NCBI RefSeq assembly: GCF_015690355.1
Contig: NZ_JADPRT010000014.1
Span: 167,067-231,066, forward strand
From: Streptacidiphilus fuscans
Lineage (GTDB): Bacteria > Actinomycetota > Actinomycetes > Streptomycetales > Streptomycetaceae
Direction of reading: 5' to 3'
DNA: 64,000 bases
A model generated the notes under the pieces. The model ran no database searches. It saw only the letters and a program-made list of their open reading frames with translations, and had not been told where the DNA came from. A program made the translations under genes and the position numbers. The first letter of the stretch is position 1. Each line of letters opens with the position of its first letter. This document shows, piece after piece, positions 30,438 to 38,284 of the stretch.

Positions 30438-32156
30438 ATGACGCGCACGGCGATGGACGCCGAGCTGGTGGCCGCCGCCCGCAGCGGTTCGGCCGAGGCG
30501 ATGGACGAACTGGTCGGGTGCTGCCTCCCGCTGGTCTACAACATCGTCGGCCGCGCCCTGTCCGGGCGCGCGGACGTGGACGACGTCGTGCAGGAGACGA
30601 TGCTGCGCGTCGTACGCGGCCTGCCCGGGCTCCGTGACGACGAGGCGTTCCGGTCCTGGCTGGTGGCGGTGACGATGAACCAGATCCGGCGGCACCACGC
30701 CGCAGGGCCCGCCGCACCACGGGCGCTGGACGAGCTCGACGAGCTGTCGGCGGTCGCCGACCCGGGCGCGGACTTCACCGACCTGACCCTGACCGAGCTC
30801 GGCCTCTCCGGGCAGCGCCGGGAGACCGTCGAGGCCACCCTCTGGCTGGACCCCGACGACCGGGAGCTGCTCTCGCTGTGGTGGCTGGTCACCGCCGGGC
30901 ACCTCGCCCGCACCGATCTGGTCGCGGCGCTGGGCCTCGACTCGCACCACGTCACGGTCCGTGTCAGCCGGATGAAGGCCCAGCTGGACGCCGCCCGGCT
31001 GATCGTCAGAGCGCTGGCGTCCCGCCCGCGCTGCGCGGAGCTGGAGGCGGCGCTGACCGTCTGGGACGGCCGACCGAGCGCCCTGTGGCGCAAGCGGCTG
31101 GCCCGGCACGTGCGCGCCTGCGCCGACTGCGGCGCCCTCGGCACGGACCTCGTCCCGGCCGAGCGACTGCTGGTCAACTTCGCACTGCTCCCGCTGCCGC
31201 TGGGTTACGCGGCCTACATGCTCACCCGCCTGGGGCTGCCGCACATATCCGGCAGCGCGCTCGTCAACACTGCACAGATGACTCCCGCGCAGGCATCCGC
31301 CACCGCCTCAGGTTCAGGACCGGCCTCAGGTTCAGGTCGGGCGGCAGGTTCCAGCCGCACACCCTCCGGCCCGGTCTCGCACCGGCGGGGTCGGTCCGTC
31401 GGGACCTTCGGCGGGAAGCCACTGCTCGTCGCCGCCGGAGTGACCGCGGGCGTCGTGGCGGCCGTGGGCGCGGGCGTGCTGGCCCTCTCCTCCGGCAACG
31501 GGCACGCGGCCGACGCCACCGGACAACCGGCCGCCGCGATCTCGGGCGTGCTGCCCAGCGCGTCGACCGCCCTCCCCTCGCCCACCATCGCGCCGACCCG
31601 CAAGCCGGTCGCCTCCGCCAGCCCGACCGGTGCCCGGCCGTCCCCGACCCACAGCAGCGCGACGCCGCGCTCCGCGTCCGCCTCGGCCGCCGCGCCCTCG
31701 GCTGCCGCGCCCCCGCCGACACTCTCCCCGGATCAGGCGGCCGTCCAGCAGGTGCTCGCGGTCATCAACCAGGCGCGCGCAGGCCAGGGCCTGGCACCAC
31801 TGCAGCTCAGCTCCGGCCTGGAGAGCAGCTCCGGCGCGCACAACCAGACGATGGCCGCCGGCTGCGGCCTGCAGCACCAGTGCCCCGGTGAGGCGTCCCT
31901 CGGCGCCCGCGAGACCGCGGCCGGGGTCCAGTGGTCGGCCGCGGGCGAGAACATCGGCACGGGCGGCCCGGTCTCCGACACCACCTCCGGCGTCGCCGGG
32001 ATGGCCGTCGGCCTGACCCGCTCGATGCTGGCGGAGCAGCCACCGAACGACGGCCACCGCAAGAACATCCTGAGCACGGCGTTCCACCACATCGGCATCG
32101 CCGTGATGCGCGACTCCAACGGCAACGTCTGGCTGACCCAGGACTTCTCGGACTGA
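30438..32156 (+). CDS. ECF sigma factor fused to zinc anti-sigma-like domain, membrane helix and extracellular CAP/SCP domain
   Basis: Single chain of 572 residues. Region sigma2 is at about 10-85 (LVYNIVGRALSGRADVDDVVQETMLRVV, SWLVAVTMNQIRRH), sigma4 at about 125-195 (LDPDDRELLSLWWL, LGLDSHHVTVRVSRMK). Then comes an HVRACADC motif (about residues 232-239), the H-x3-C-x2-C zinc signature of anti-sigma domains. A Ser/Gly/Thr/Pro-rich stretch, one hydrophobic helix (GGKPLLVAAGVTAGVVAAVGAGVLAL, about 330-355), a long Pro/Ser/Thr/Ala linker and a CAP/SCP domain (about 435-572, VINQARAGQGLAPLQL, then GENIGTG, NDGHRKNIL) follow. Signalling from an extracellular ligand to a tethered sigma factor is implied by architecture (inference). 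RBS: GGAG. Confidence 0.85.
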   Translation: MTRTAMDAELVAAARSGSAEAMDELVGCCLPLVYNIVGRALSGRADVDDVVQETMLRVVRGLPGLRDDEAFRSWLVAVTMNQIRRHHAAGPAAPRALDELDELSAVADPGADFTDLTLTELGLSGQRRETVEATLWLDPDDRELLSLWWLVTAGHLARTDLVAALGLDSHHVTVRVSRMKAQLDAARLIVRALASRPRCAELEAALTVWDGRPSALWRKRLARHVRACADCGALGTDLVPAERLLVNFALLPLPLGYAAYMLTRLGLPHISGSALVNTAQMTPAQASATASGSGPASGSGRAAGSSRTPSGPVSHRRGRSVGTFGGKPLLVAAGVTAGVVAAVGAGVLALSSGNGHAADATGQPAAAISGVLPSASTALPSPTIAPTRKPVASASPTGARPSPTHSSATPRSASASAAAPSAAAPPPTLSPDQAAVQQVLAVINQARAGQGLAPLQLSSGLESSSGAHNQTMAAGCGLQHQCPGEASLGARETAAGVQWSAAGENIGTGGPVSDTTSGVAGMAVGLTRSMLAEQPPNDGHRKNILSTAFHHIGIAVMRDSNGNVWLTQDFSD

Positions 32157-32196
32157 ACAGCGCTGCTCACTGACCAGCGCTCACTGGCCGACCAGC

Positions 32197-32538
32197 TCAC
32201 TGCCCCACGAAGCTGAAGCTCCTGTAGATCCTCGGCCCCGGGCCGGTACTGGTGTCCGTCGACAGGTAGAACGGCCCGCGGGACACGAAGTTGGTGCAGT
32301 TGCGGCCGGTGTACAGGTGCATGTCGGCCAGCGTCTGGTCGGTGACCGTGGTGACGTCCGGGATGGAGAAGTTGTGGCAGGCCGACGTCGCGGGCAGGTT
32401 GGTGAAGGTCTGCACGGCGCGGCCGTCGGTCGCGAACACCTGGCCCTGCGGGAGGTCGGAGCAGCCCGCCAGGACCGACGCCAGGGCGGCGACGCCGAGC
32501 AGCACGGCTGTGGGACGGGACATCAGAGCGCGGGACAT
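32197..32538 (-). CDS. Small secreted lipoprotein of unknown function
   Basis: Protein of about 113 residues. A short signal peptide ends in the lipobox LAGC, so the mature protein is anchored to the outer face of the membrane. The mature part has several Cys and aromatic residues (SACHNFSIPDV, GRNCTNFVSRGPFYLS) but no recognised domain. AGGAGG lies about four bases before the ATG at 32538. It is convergent with the ECF-CAP gene; a link is possible but not shown. Confidence 0.7.
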   Translation of the reverse strand: MSRALMSRPTAVLLGVAALASVLAGCSDLPQGQVFATDGRAVQTFTNLPATSACHNFSIPDVTTVTDQTLADMHLYTGRNCTNFVSRGPFYLSTDTSTGPGPRIYRSFSFVGQ

Positions 32539-32705
32539 CACGCCTCCTCGGAGCTGGGCGCAGGGCCGGACACGGTCGCCACGCCTCCGAGGCTATGCAG
32601 ACAGACCGGGGCCCGCTCCCCCGCCGCGACCGGACGGGTGAGCGGGCCCCGAGGCTCACTACTGCAGACGAGCGCTCAGATCACCAGCGCTCAGATCGCC
32701 AGGGC

Positions 32706-34514
32706 TCAGTTCACCGTGAGGCGGACCGGTCCAGCCAGCGCCGTGTACCCGTCGTTGGCCAGGTAGTAGACGTCGTACGAGCCGGCGCCGGAGAGGCTGC
32801 TGGTGGAGAAGGTCAGGCTGCCGCTCGCGTTGGGCGCGTACTGCCAGGTCAGCGAGGACTGCGAGCCCGGAGTGACGCCCGCCGGGTAGATGCCGATCCA
32901 GTTGGTCGAGCTGACCGAGCTCGACGGCGTCGAGTACTGGAAGGTGACGGACGATCCGTTGCTCACGGTCGGCGTGCTGGTGGTCAGCGTGCTGGTCGCG
33001 GGCGGCGGCGGGGTCGTCCCGCCGGAGCTCGGCACGAACGCGTCGTTGAGCGGCGTCGCGTAGGTGTCGTTGGCGGTCAGGCCCGGCAGGCCGAGGGCGG
33101 ACTCGATGGTGCGGGCCGTGCTGTAGTGGTCGTAGCGGGAGGAGCTGGTGGTGCCCGCCGGGACCGTGCCCTGGGAGCCGTCGACCACGGCGAGGACGTG
33201 GTTGTCCGGGTTGCTGGTGTCCTCGTCCCAGGTCAGGATCAGCAGCGACTTCTGCGTGGTCCAGGCTGGGGAGTCGAGCACCGGCGTCAGGTTCTGCTTG
33301 AGCCAGGTGTCCTGGGTCTGCAGGCTGGTGGTGTTGCCGTTGCCCGAGGCCTCGCCGTCGTAGTAGTCGTCGGCGGCGATCCAGGAGAAGTTCGGCGTGG
33401 TGGACGCCGACTTGAGGTCGGTGGTCAGCTGCGTCGTGTCGAACAGGTGCGCCGCGCAGCGGGACGCGTTGCCGCTGACGTCCGTGTAGTTGATGAACGG
33501 CGCGTCGTCCGGCTCGTACTTGGCGTCGTACTGGGTGGTGGTGTTGCAGGGCGTGCCCATCCCCTGCTCGTAGGCCTTCCAGGACTTGCCTGCGGCCTCG
33601 AGGGTGTCGCCGAGGTTCTTCTCCGGCGAGTTGATGTTGGGCCAGTAGGTGGCGCCGTTGGTGTAGGTGTCGCCGCCCGCGATGGCGAGGTAGTTCTCGT
33701 CGCTCGGGTGGTAGACGCCGTGGTAGTTGTTCAGCGTCGCGCCCTGGGACATCAGGCTGTGGATGAACGGCGTGTCCGTCGGGTCGTTCATGACGGCCGA
33801 GTAGTCGGTGTTCTCCATCATGACCATGAACACGTGGTCGTAGCCCGGCACCTGGGAGACCGGCTGGGCCAACGTGGCCGCGGTCACCGGGGTGTTGAGC
33901 GTCAGCGACAGGTTGTCCAGGTAGCCGGACTCGCCGGAGCTGTCGAGGAACTGGACCTCGACGGCGATCGATCGGGTCCCGGACGGGATCGCACCGGTCG
34001 TGCTGCGGGCCAGGAATGACGTGGCGTCACCACGGTTGGCGGCGCTGACGGTCGGCAGCTCGGCGGTCGAGCCGAGCTGGTTGCCCGAGGCGTCCTGGAA
34101 GGCCAGCGAGACCTGGACGTACCCGGCGTAGGTCGTCCAACCCCCGAGCCAGCCGGACAGGTTGTAGCTGACGCCGCCCGCGTCGATCGCCGACGCCGCC
34201 GAGGAGACGTCGACGGTCTGCTCCATCGCGCCGTCACCCTGGTTGCCCGGGGCGAAGAAGGCGTTGCCGGGCGCGGGCGTCGACGGGTGGCTGAAGCTGC
34301 CCGCCGAGTAGCAGACCACGTCCGGGCTGCCGGAGAGCACGGTCCACCCGGGCATGGTGGTGGCCGCGGTCCAGTCCTTGGTGCAGTAGCCCGCTTCCGC
34401 GTCACCGTTCACTATCAAGTTGCCGCTGGTGGTGGCCGCATGAGCGGGCGTCACCACCAACAGTGCGCCGAGAAGCGCGACCACGGCGCTCAGCGCCCGC
34501 CAGATCCGACTCAT
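32706..34514 (-). CDS. Secreted phosphoesterase (acid phosphatase/phospholipase C-like)
   Basis: Exported enzyme of about 602 residues. A Sec signal (ALSAVVALLGALLVVTPAHA) leads to a beta-sandwich (about 30-200, possibly carbohydrate- or ligand-binding). The phosphoesterase domain (about 205-490) begins with VPGYDHVFMVMMENTDYSAVM, as in PF04185 acid phosphatases, with TDTPFIHSL and a later WDEDTSNPDNHVLAVV. A short Pro-rich linker precedes a C-terminal Ig-like domain with NWIGIYPAG (about 520-602). It probably scavenges phosphate or hydrolyses phospholipids outside the cell. The ATG at 34514 starts a normal signal peptide. A double operator lies just upstream. Confidence 0.85.
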   Translation of the reverse strand: MSRIWRALSAVVALLGALLVVTPAHAATTSGNLIVNGDAEAGYCTKDWTAATTMPGWTVLSGSPDVVCYSAGSFSHPSTPAPGNAFFAPGNQGDGAMEQTVDVSSAASAIDAGGVSYNLSGWLGGWTTYAGYVQVSLAFQDASGNQLGSTAELPTVSAANRGDATSFLARSTTGAIPSGTRSIAVEVQFLDSSGESGYLDNLSLTLNTPVTAATLAQPVSQVPGYDHVFMVMMENTDYSAVMNDPTDTPFIHSLMSQGATLNNYHGVYHPSDENYLAIAGGDTYTNGATYWPNINSPEKNLGDTLEAAGKSWKAYEQGMGTPCNTTTQYDAKYEPDDAPFINYTDVSGNASRCAAHLFDTTQLTTDLKSASTTPNFSWIAADDYYDGEASGNGNTTSLQTQDTWLKQNLTPVLDSPAWTTQKSLLILTWDEDTSNPDNHVLAVVDGSQGTVPAGTTSSSRYDHYSTARTIESALGLPGLTANDTYATPLNDAFVPSSGGTTPPPPATSTLTTSTPTVSNGSSVTFQYSTPSSSVSSTNWIGIYPAGVTPGSQSSLTWQYAPNASGSLTFSTSSLSGAGSYDVYYLANDGYTALAGPVRLTVN

Positions 34515-34657
34515 TCTCCGCTGACCCTTCCGTCGGTCCTCCGTGCCGCGGATCGAGCTCCGCCAGGAGGACTGCGTGTCCATGCAGAGCATGGTTAACG
34601 TCCAGGGCTGTCCGCTGGAAGAACGGTCGGACAACGCTCAGAGACTAAAGCGGGCCA

Positions 34658-34695
34658 ACTTGTCCGGACAAGTGTTCTGTCCTTGTTTGGACAAG
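34658..34695. promoter_or_regulatory. Two related palindromes upstream of the phosphoesterase gene
   Basis: A perfect 16-bp palindrome, ACTTGTCCGGACAAGT, lies at 34658-34673. A second copy with arms CTTGT and ACAAG (spacer TTGG) is at 34682-34695, its centre 23 bp away, about two helical turns. A half-site GGACAA is found near 34629. The spacing implies a pair of bound dimers. The shape resembles GntR-type sites; no obvious partner gene is encoded here. Confidence 0.6.
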
Positions 34696-34737
34696 TAGTC
34701 GACAGGTAGTCACTCCCCATCGGGACAGGCGGACGGC

Positions 34738-35109
34738 TCAGGAGTGCGGGGGGATGCCCTGCAGGGCGTGGTCCGCGTGGGCGGCGACCTCGTCCAGCAG
34801 ACGGTGCAGGTGCGCGCCGCGCAGCCGGTAGAGCCGGGCCCGCCCGTCCGCACGCTGGTCGACCAGACCGCTGATCCGCAGCTTGGAGAGATGCTGACTC
34901 GCGGCCGTCGGCGAGCAACCCGCCGCCTCGGCCAGCGCCGTCACCCCCAACTCGCGCTCCCGCAAGGCCCACAGCAGCCGCAGCCGGGTCGGCTCGGCAA
35001 GCATCGCCAGCACTCCGACGGCCGTCCCGACCTGCGCGTCGCTCAGCGGCCTACCCGGGACGCTGTGACGGTACGCGGGCTGCTCGGAAGATGTACTCAC
35101 CTGCGCCAT
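34738..35109 (-). CDS. ArsR-family transcriptional regulator
   Basis: Small regulator of about 123 residues. The winged helix-turn-helix covers about residues 25-105: VLAMLAEPTRLRLLWALRERELGVTALAE, then CSPTAASQHLSKLRISGLVDQ, which are the usual ArsR helices. Few cysteines are present (one in the recognition region), so a classic metal site is not evident. The start may be the ATG at 35109 or the GTG at 35100, which has GGAAGG at better spacing. It follows the LysR gene by 19 bases on the same strand, so both are likely co-transcribed. Confidence 0.85.
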   Translation of the reverse strand: MAQVSTSSEQPAYRHSVPGRPLSDAQVGTAVGVLAMLAEPTRLRLLWALRERELGVTALAEAAGCSPTAASQHLSKLRISGLVDQRADGRARLYRLRGAHLHRLLDEVAAHADHALQGIPPHS

Positions 35110-35128
35110 CCTTCCAGTTCCGCCGCAC

Positions 35129-36154
35129 TCAACGCGCGCCACTCCCCTGCTCACCGGTCTGCTCACCGGCCTGTTGACCGGCCTGCTGTCCACCCTGCCG
35201 CCCGCGTCGGATCAGGTCGAGCAGCAGACGGGCCGGGGCGGGCAGTTCACCGCCGGAGGGCCAGACGGCGCGCAGCACGCGGCTCAGCACCACGTCCGGG
35301 GCGACCGGGATCTCCACCAGCCGCCCGGCCGCCAGGTCGTCGGCCACGGCGAGCAGCGACAGCACTGCCGGGGCCGCGCCCTGGGCGGCGGCGCTGCGCA
35401 GCGGCGCGGTGGCCCCCAGCTCCAACGCGGGCACCGACGGCCCGACCCACGGCCGGAGCGCCCGCTCCAACGTCTCCCGCGTGCCCGATCCCGGTTCGCG
35501 CAGCAGCAACGGCGTCTCGGCGAGCTCGGCACCTGTCACGGGGACGGGCTCAGCTATGGGGGTGGCACCGGGTGCGGTCCGGCGCGCCCAGGGGTGCTCG
35601 GGCGAGGTGACGACGGCCAGCCGGTCCCGGCCGACCGGCACCGAGCGGAAGTCCCGGGGCACGAACGGGCCCTCGATGAACCCGAGGTCCGCCTCGCCGT
35701 GCCGGAGCGCCTCGATCACCTGGTGGCTGTTGGTCACCCGCAGCCCGACATGCGTCCCCGGGCTGACCTGGCGCAGGCTGATCAGCCAGCCCGGCAGCAG
35801 CTGCTCGGCCAGGGTCAGGCTGGCCACCAGGCGCAGTTCGCCACGCTGCTGCGCCTGGAGCGCGGCCAACGACTCGGCCAGCACGTGCGCCTGTTCCAGC
35901 ACGCCGCGCGCCCAGTCGGTGACCACCAGCCCGGCAGGCGTCAGCTGCGAGCCGCGCCGGGACCGGTCGAGCAACAGCAGGTCCAGCTTCCGCTCCAGGG
36001 TCCGCAGCCGGGCGCTGGCCGCAGGCTGCGTGATCCGCTGCTGCGCGGCGGCCCGCCCGATGCTGCCGGTGTCGGCCACCGCGACCAACAGCTCCAGCGT
36101 CTGCAGGTCGGGCAACCGCCGCGAGGTCGGCAGATCAGCCCCGTTCTCGGTCAC
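35129..36154 (-). CDS. LysR-family regulator of the adjacent exporter
   Basis: Regulator of 341 residues. The helix-turn-helix (about 14-75) reads LQTLELLVAVADTGSIGRAAAQQRITQPAASARL. The effector domain follows (GELRLVASLTLAEQLLPGWL, then VEIPVAPDVVLSRVLRAV). The last 25 residues are a Gln/Gly/Glu repeat (GGQQAGQQAGEQTGEQGSGAR) beyond the normal LysR end. The GTG at 36154 has GGAGG upstream. It is divergent from a YeiH-type exporter, a pairing also known for YeiE/YeiH, so it probably controls that gene. A perfect LysR-type box lies between them. Confidence 0.88.
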   Translation of the reverse strand: MTENGADLPTSRRLPDLQTLELLVAVADTGSIGRAAAQQRITQPAASARLRTLERKLDLLLLDRSRRGSQLTPAGLVVTDWARGVLEQAHVLAESLAALQAQQRGELRLVASLTLAEQLLPGWLISLRQVSPGTHVGLRVTNSHQVIEALRHGEADLGFIEGPFVPRDFRSVPVGRDRLAVVTSPEHPWARRTAPGATPIAEPVPVTGAELAETPLLLREPGSGTRETLERALRPWVGPSVPALELGATAPLRSAAAQGAAPAVLSLLAVADDLAAGRLVEIPVAPDVVLSRVLRAVWPSGGELPAPARLLLDLIRRGRQGGQQAGQQAGEQTGEQGSGAR

Positions 36155-36200
36155 CGGGCTTCCTCCGTCACAGAACTTCCTCGGTCACAGGCGCTCCTTG

Positions 36201-36221
36201 GTCATAGGGGAACCCTATGAC
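36201..36221. promoter_or_regulatory. LysR-type operator between regulator and exporter genes
   Basis: Perfect inverted repeat: arms GTCATAGGG (36201-36209) and CCCTATGAC (36213-36221) with a 3-base centre GAA. It contains the T-N11-A pattern of LysR boxes as ATAG...CTAT. It lies 47-67 bases ahead of the regulator start codon, the usual place for autoregulation. It covers the ATG at 36217, which argues against that codon as the exporter start. Confidence 0.75.
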
Positions 36222-36267
36222 GTCCTCCCGGATTTCCGTCTACCGGCTCCCTGGGCGGAGATCAAGA

Positions 36268-37395
36268 GTGGTCACCGTGACCGTCACGCCCGTACGACCT
36301 CGCCGCTCCGCGACCTCCGGCCCCTCCGCCTCCTCCGTCCCCTGCGCCTCCTCCGACGCCTCGGCCCCCTCCCCCTCGCGGCGTCTGCCCGCCGCGCTGC
36401 CTGGACTGGCCGTCTCGGCGGTCGCGGTCGGGATCGCCTGGGGCGCGCACGAGCTGGTGCCGTCGCTCTCCCCGCTGACGGCCGCCGTCGCGCTCGGGGT
36501 CCTCGCGGGCAACCTGCGGCTGCTGCCCGCCGCGACGCGTCCCGGTCTCGGCGTCGCCGCCAAGCGCGTGATGCGGATCGGGATCGTGCTGCTGGGCCTC
36601 AAGCTGGCGCTGGGCGACGTGCTCGGCCTCGGCTGGCAGACGCTGCTCGTCGTCGCCGTGACGCTGTTCGCGACCTTCTTCGGCACCCAGTGGCTCGGCC
36701 GCAAGGCCGGACTCCCCGGGGACCAGCCGCTGCTCATCGCCACCGGGTTCTCCATCTGCGGCGCGTCCGCCGTTGCTGCCATGAACGGCGTCACCGAGAG
36801 CGAGGAGCGGGACACCGTCACCGCCGTGGCACTGGTCACCCTCTGCGGCAGCCTGGCCATCGCCGTACTGCCGCTGCTGCGTCACCCGCTCGGTCTGGAC
36901 CCGATGCAGTTCGGCCGCTGGGCCGGGGCCAGCGTCCACGACGTCGGCCAGGTCGTCGCCGTCGGCCAGACCGCCGGCCCGGCCGCGCTGGCCGAGGCGG
37001 TCGTGGTCAAGCTGATGCGGGTGGCCCTGCTCGCCCCGATCGTCACCGGCGTCGCACTGGTCCGCAGCCGCCGCCGTGCCGCACAGCAGAACACCACCCA
37101 GGACGCCACGCAGGACACCGGGCAGGCGACGAAGCGACCGGCGCCTGTGCCGCTCTTCCTGGTCGGCTTCCTCGCCTGCGTCGCGATCCGCAGCACCGGC
37201 CTGCTCTCCGCCGGGACCGTCAACATCGCGGGAACCGTCGACGACCTGCTGATGGCTGCCGCGCTGTTCGCCCTCGGCGCTGCCGTCGACATCCGCACCC
37301 TGGTCCGCACCGGCCGCCGGGCCCTGCTGGTCGGGCTGGCCTCCTGGGTGATGATCGCCGGCGTCGCCTACGCGGGTGTACTGGCGACCACGTGA
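36268..37395 (+). CDS. YeiH-family exporter (putative sulfate/sulfite exporter)
   Basis: Integral membrane protein of about 375 residues (UPF0324/YeiH family) with ten or so helices. Family marks: AAVALGVLAGNLRLLP, RIGIVLLGLKLALGDV, ATGFSICGASAVAAMNGV, the central WAGASVHDVGQVVAVGQ and GAAVDIRTLVRTG. The family is thought to export sulfite or similar small anions; proof exists for few members. The GTG at 36268 has GGAG ahead; the alternative ATG at 36217 is embedded in a LysR operator and would add a Ser/Arg-rich tail. The adjacent LysR regulator is divergent. The gene ends at three TGATCA-containing repeats. Confidence 0.85.
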   Translation: MVTVTVTPVRPRRSATSGPSASSVPCASSDASAPSPSRRLPAALPGLAVSAVAVGIAWGAHELVPSLSPLTAAVALGVLAGNLRLLPAATRPGLGVAAKRVMRIGIVLLGLKLALGDVLGLGWQTLLVVAVTLFATFFGTQWLGRKAGLPGDQPLLIATGFSICGASAVAAMNGVTESEERDTVTAVALVTLCGSLAIAVLPLLRHPLGLDPMQFGRWAGASVHDVGQVVAVGQTAGPAALAEAVVVKLMRVALLAPIVTGVALVRSRRRAAQQNTTQDATQDTGQATKRPAPVPLFLVGFLACVAIRSTGLLSAGTVNIAGTVDDLLMAAALFALGAAVDIRTLVRTGRRALLVGLASWVMIAGVAYAGVLATT

Positions 37396-37445
37396 TCACT
37401 GTGGCGACCGTTTGATCATGCTGGTGACCGGCCGATCACACAGTG
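37393..37445 (+). repeat. Imperfect 20-bp repeats with TGATCA cores
   Basis: Two 20-bp units starting TGATCA and containing TGGNGACCG lie at 37393-37412 and 37413-37432, followed by a shorter CGATCACACAG variant and a CACAGTGCTGTG inverted repeat. The first unit overlaps the exporter stop. They fill the 90-base gap before the HAD gene and could bear a regulator site or reflect slippage. Confidence 0.5.
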
Positions 37446-37488
37446 CTGTGCACAGGGCGCCGATGGACATGATCAAATATGGCGGGTG

Positions 37489-38265
37489 ATGAGCAGAACC
37501 AAGAGCCATGCCGTGATGTTCGACTTCTCCGGGACGCTGTTCCGGATCACCTCGACGGCCGAGTGGCTGGCCGGGGCACTGGAGGCGACGGGCATCGAGC
37601 TCCCGGCCGCCGCGCGGGACGACCTGGCCGCCCGACTGGAGCGCGCCGGAGCGCTGCCCGGCGGAGCGGTCCCCGAGGCGGTCCCGGACGACCTGGTCCC
37701 CCTTTGGAACGAGCGCGACCTCGACGCCCGGCGCCACCACGACGCCTTCACCGCCATGTCCCGCCTGGCGCTGGCCGACGCGTCCCTGACCGACCCGTCC
37801 CTGGCCGACCCGTCCCTGACCGGGCTGGACGTCCTCACCGCCCACCCCGACCGGGTCGACGAACTGGTCGAGGTCCTCTACCAGCGCCACATGAGCCCGG
37901 CCGCCTGGCGGCCCTACCCCGACGCCGAGGCGACCCTGAAGGAGCTGCGCCGCCGCGAGATCCCGGTCGCCGTGGTCAGCAACATCGGCTGGGACCTGCG
38001 GCCGGTCTTCCGCGAGCACGGGTTCGACGAACTGGTCGACGCCTACGTGCTCTCCTACGAGGTCGGGGCGGCAAAGCCCGACCCGGCGATCTTCCAGGCC
38101 GCCTTCACCGCACTCGGCAAGGTCCCCACCGAGACGCTGATGGTCGGCGACGACGCCGGTGCCGACGGCGGCGCGACGGCCCTCGGCTGCGCCTTCCTTG
38201 AGGTCGCGCCGCTGCCGGTGGACCAGCGGCCGAACGGTCTCACGGTCGTGCTCGACGAGGTCTGA
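37489..38265 (+). CDS. HAD-superfamily hydrolase
   Basis: Cytoplasmic hydrolase of about 258 residues. HAD motifs: I, FDFSGTLF (nucleophile Asp kept, but the usual second Asp is Ser); II, VVSNIGWD; III, GAAKPDPAIF; IV, VGDDAGAD. A helical cap lies between motifs I and II. A small repeat occurs inside (SLTDPSLADPSLTG) with matching DNA repeats around 37780-37825. The DxS form is seen in a subset of the family and may alter the reaction. The substrate is not known. It begins at a GTG-ATG pair; the ATG at 37489 is chosen. It is convergent with the methyltransferase gene. Confidence 0.85.
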   Translation: MSRTKSHAVMFDFSGTLFRITSTAEWLAGALEATGIELPAAARDDLAARLERAGALPGGAVPEAVPDDLVPLWNERDLDARRHHDAFTAMSRLALADASLTDPSLADPSLTGLDVLTAHPDRVDELVEVLYQRHMSPAAWRPYPDAEATLKELRRREIPVAVVSNIGWDLRPVFREHGFDELVDAYVLSYEVGAAKPDPAIFQAAFTALGKVPTETLMVGDDAGADGGATALGCAFLEVAPLPVDQRPNGLTVVLDEV

Positions 38266-38284
38266 TCGCTCACACGAGCGATCA
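38263..38284. terminator. Bidirectional terminator with both stop codons in the stem
   Basis: A perfect 9-bp stem (TGATCGCTC pairing with GAGCGATCA) with the 4-base loop ACAC. The HAD stop TGA forms one end and the complement of the methyltransferase stop forms the other. No T-run on either side, but position and symmetry suit a shared terminator. Confidence 0.7.

Noticed and set aside
32157..32196. CAGCGCTG and repeated CACTGACC-type sequence as an operator
   Set aside because: The repeats are short, imperfect and lie in a small convergent gap where no promoter is expected.
36217..36267. ATG at 36217 as start of the YeiH-type exporter
   Set aside because: It is within a perfect LysR operator and adds a non-conserved tail; GTG 36268 has a ribosome binding site.
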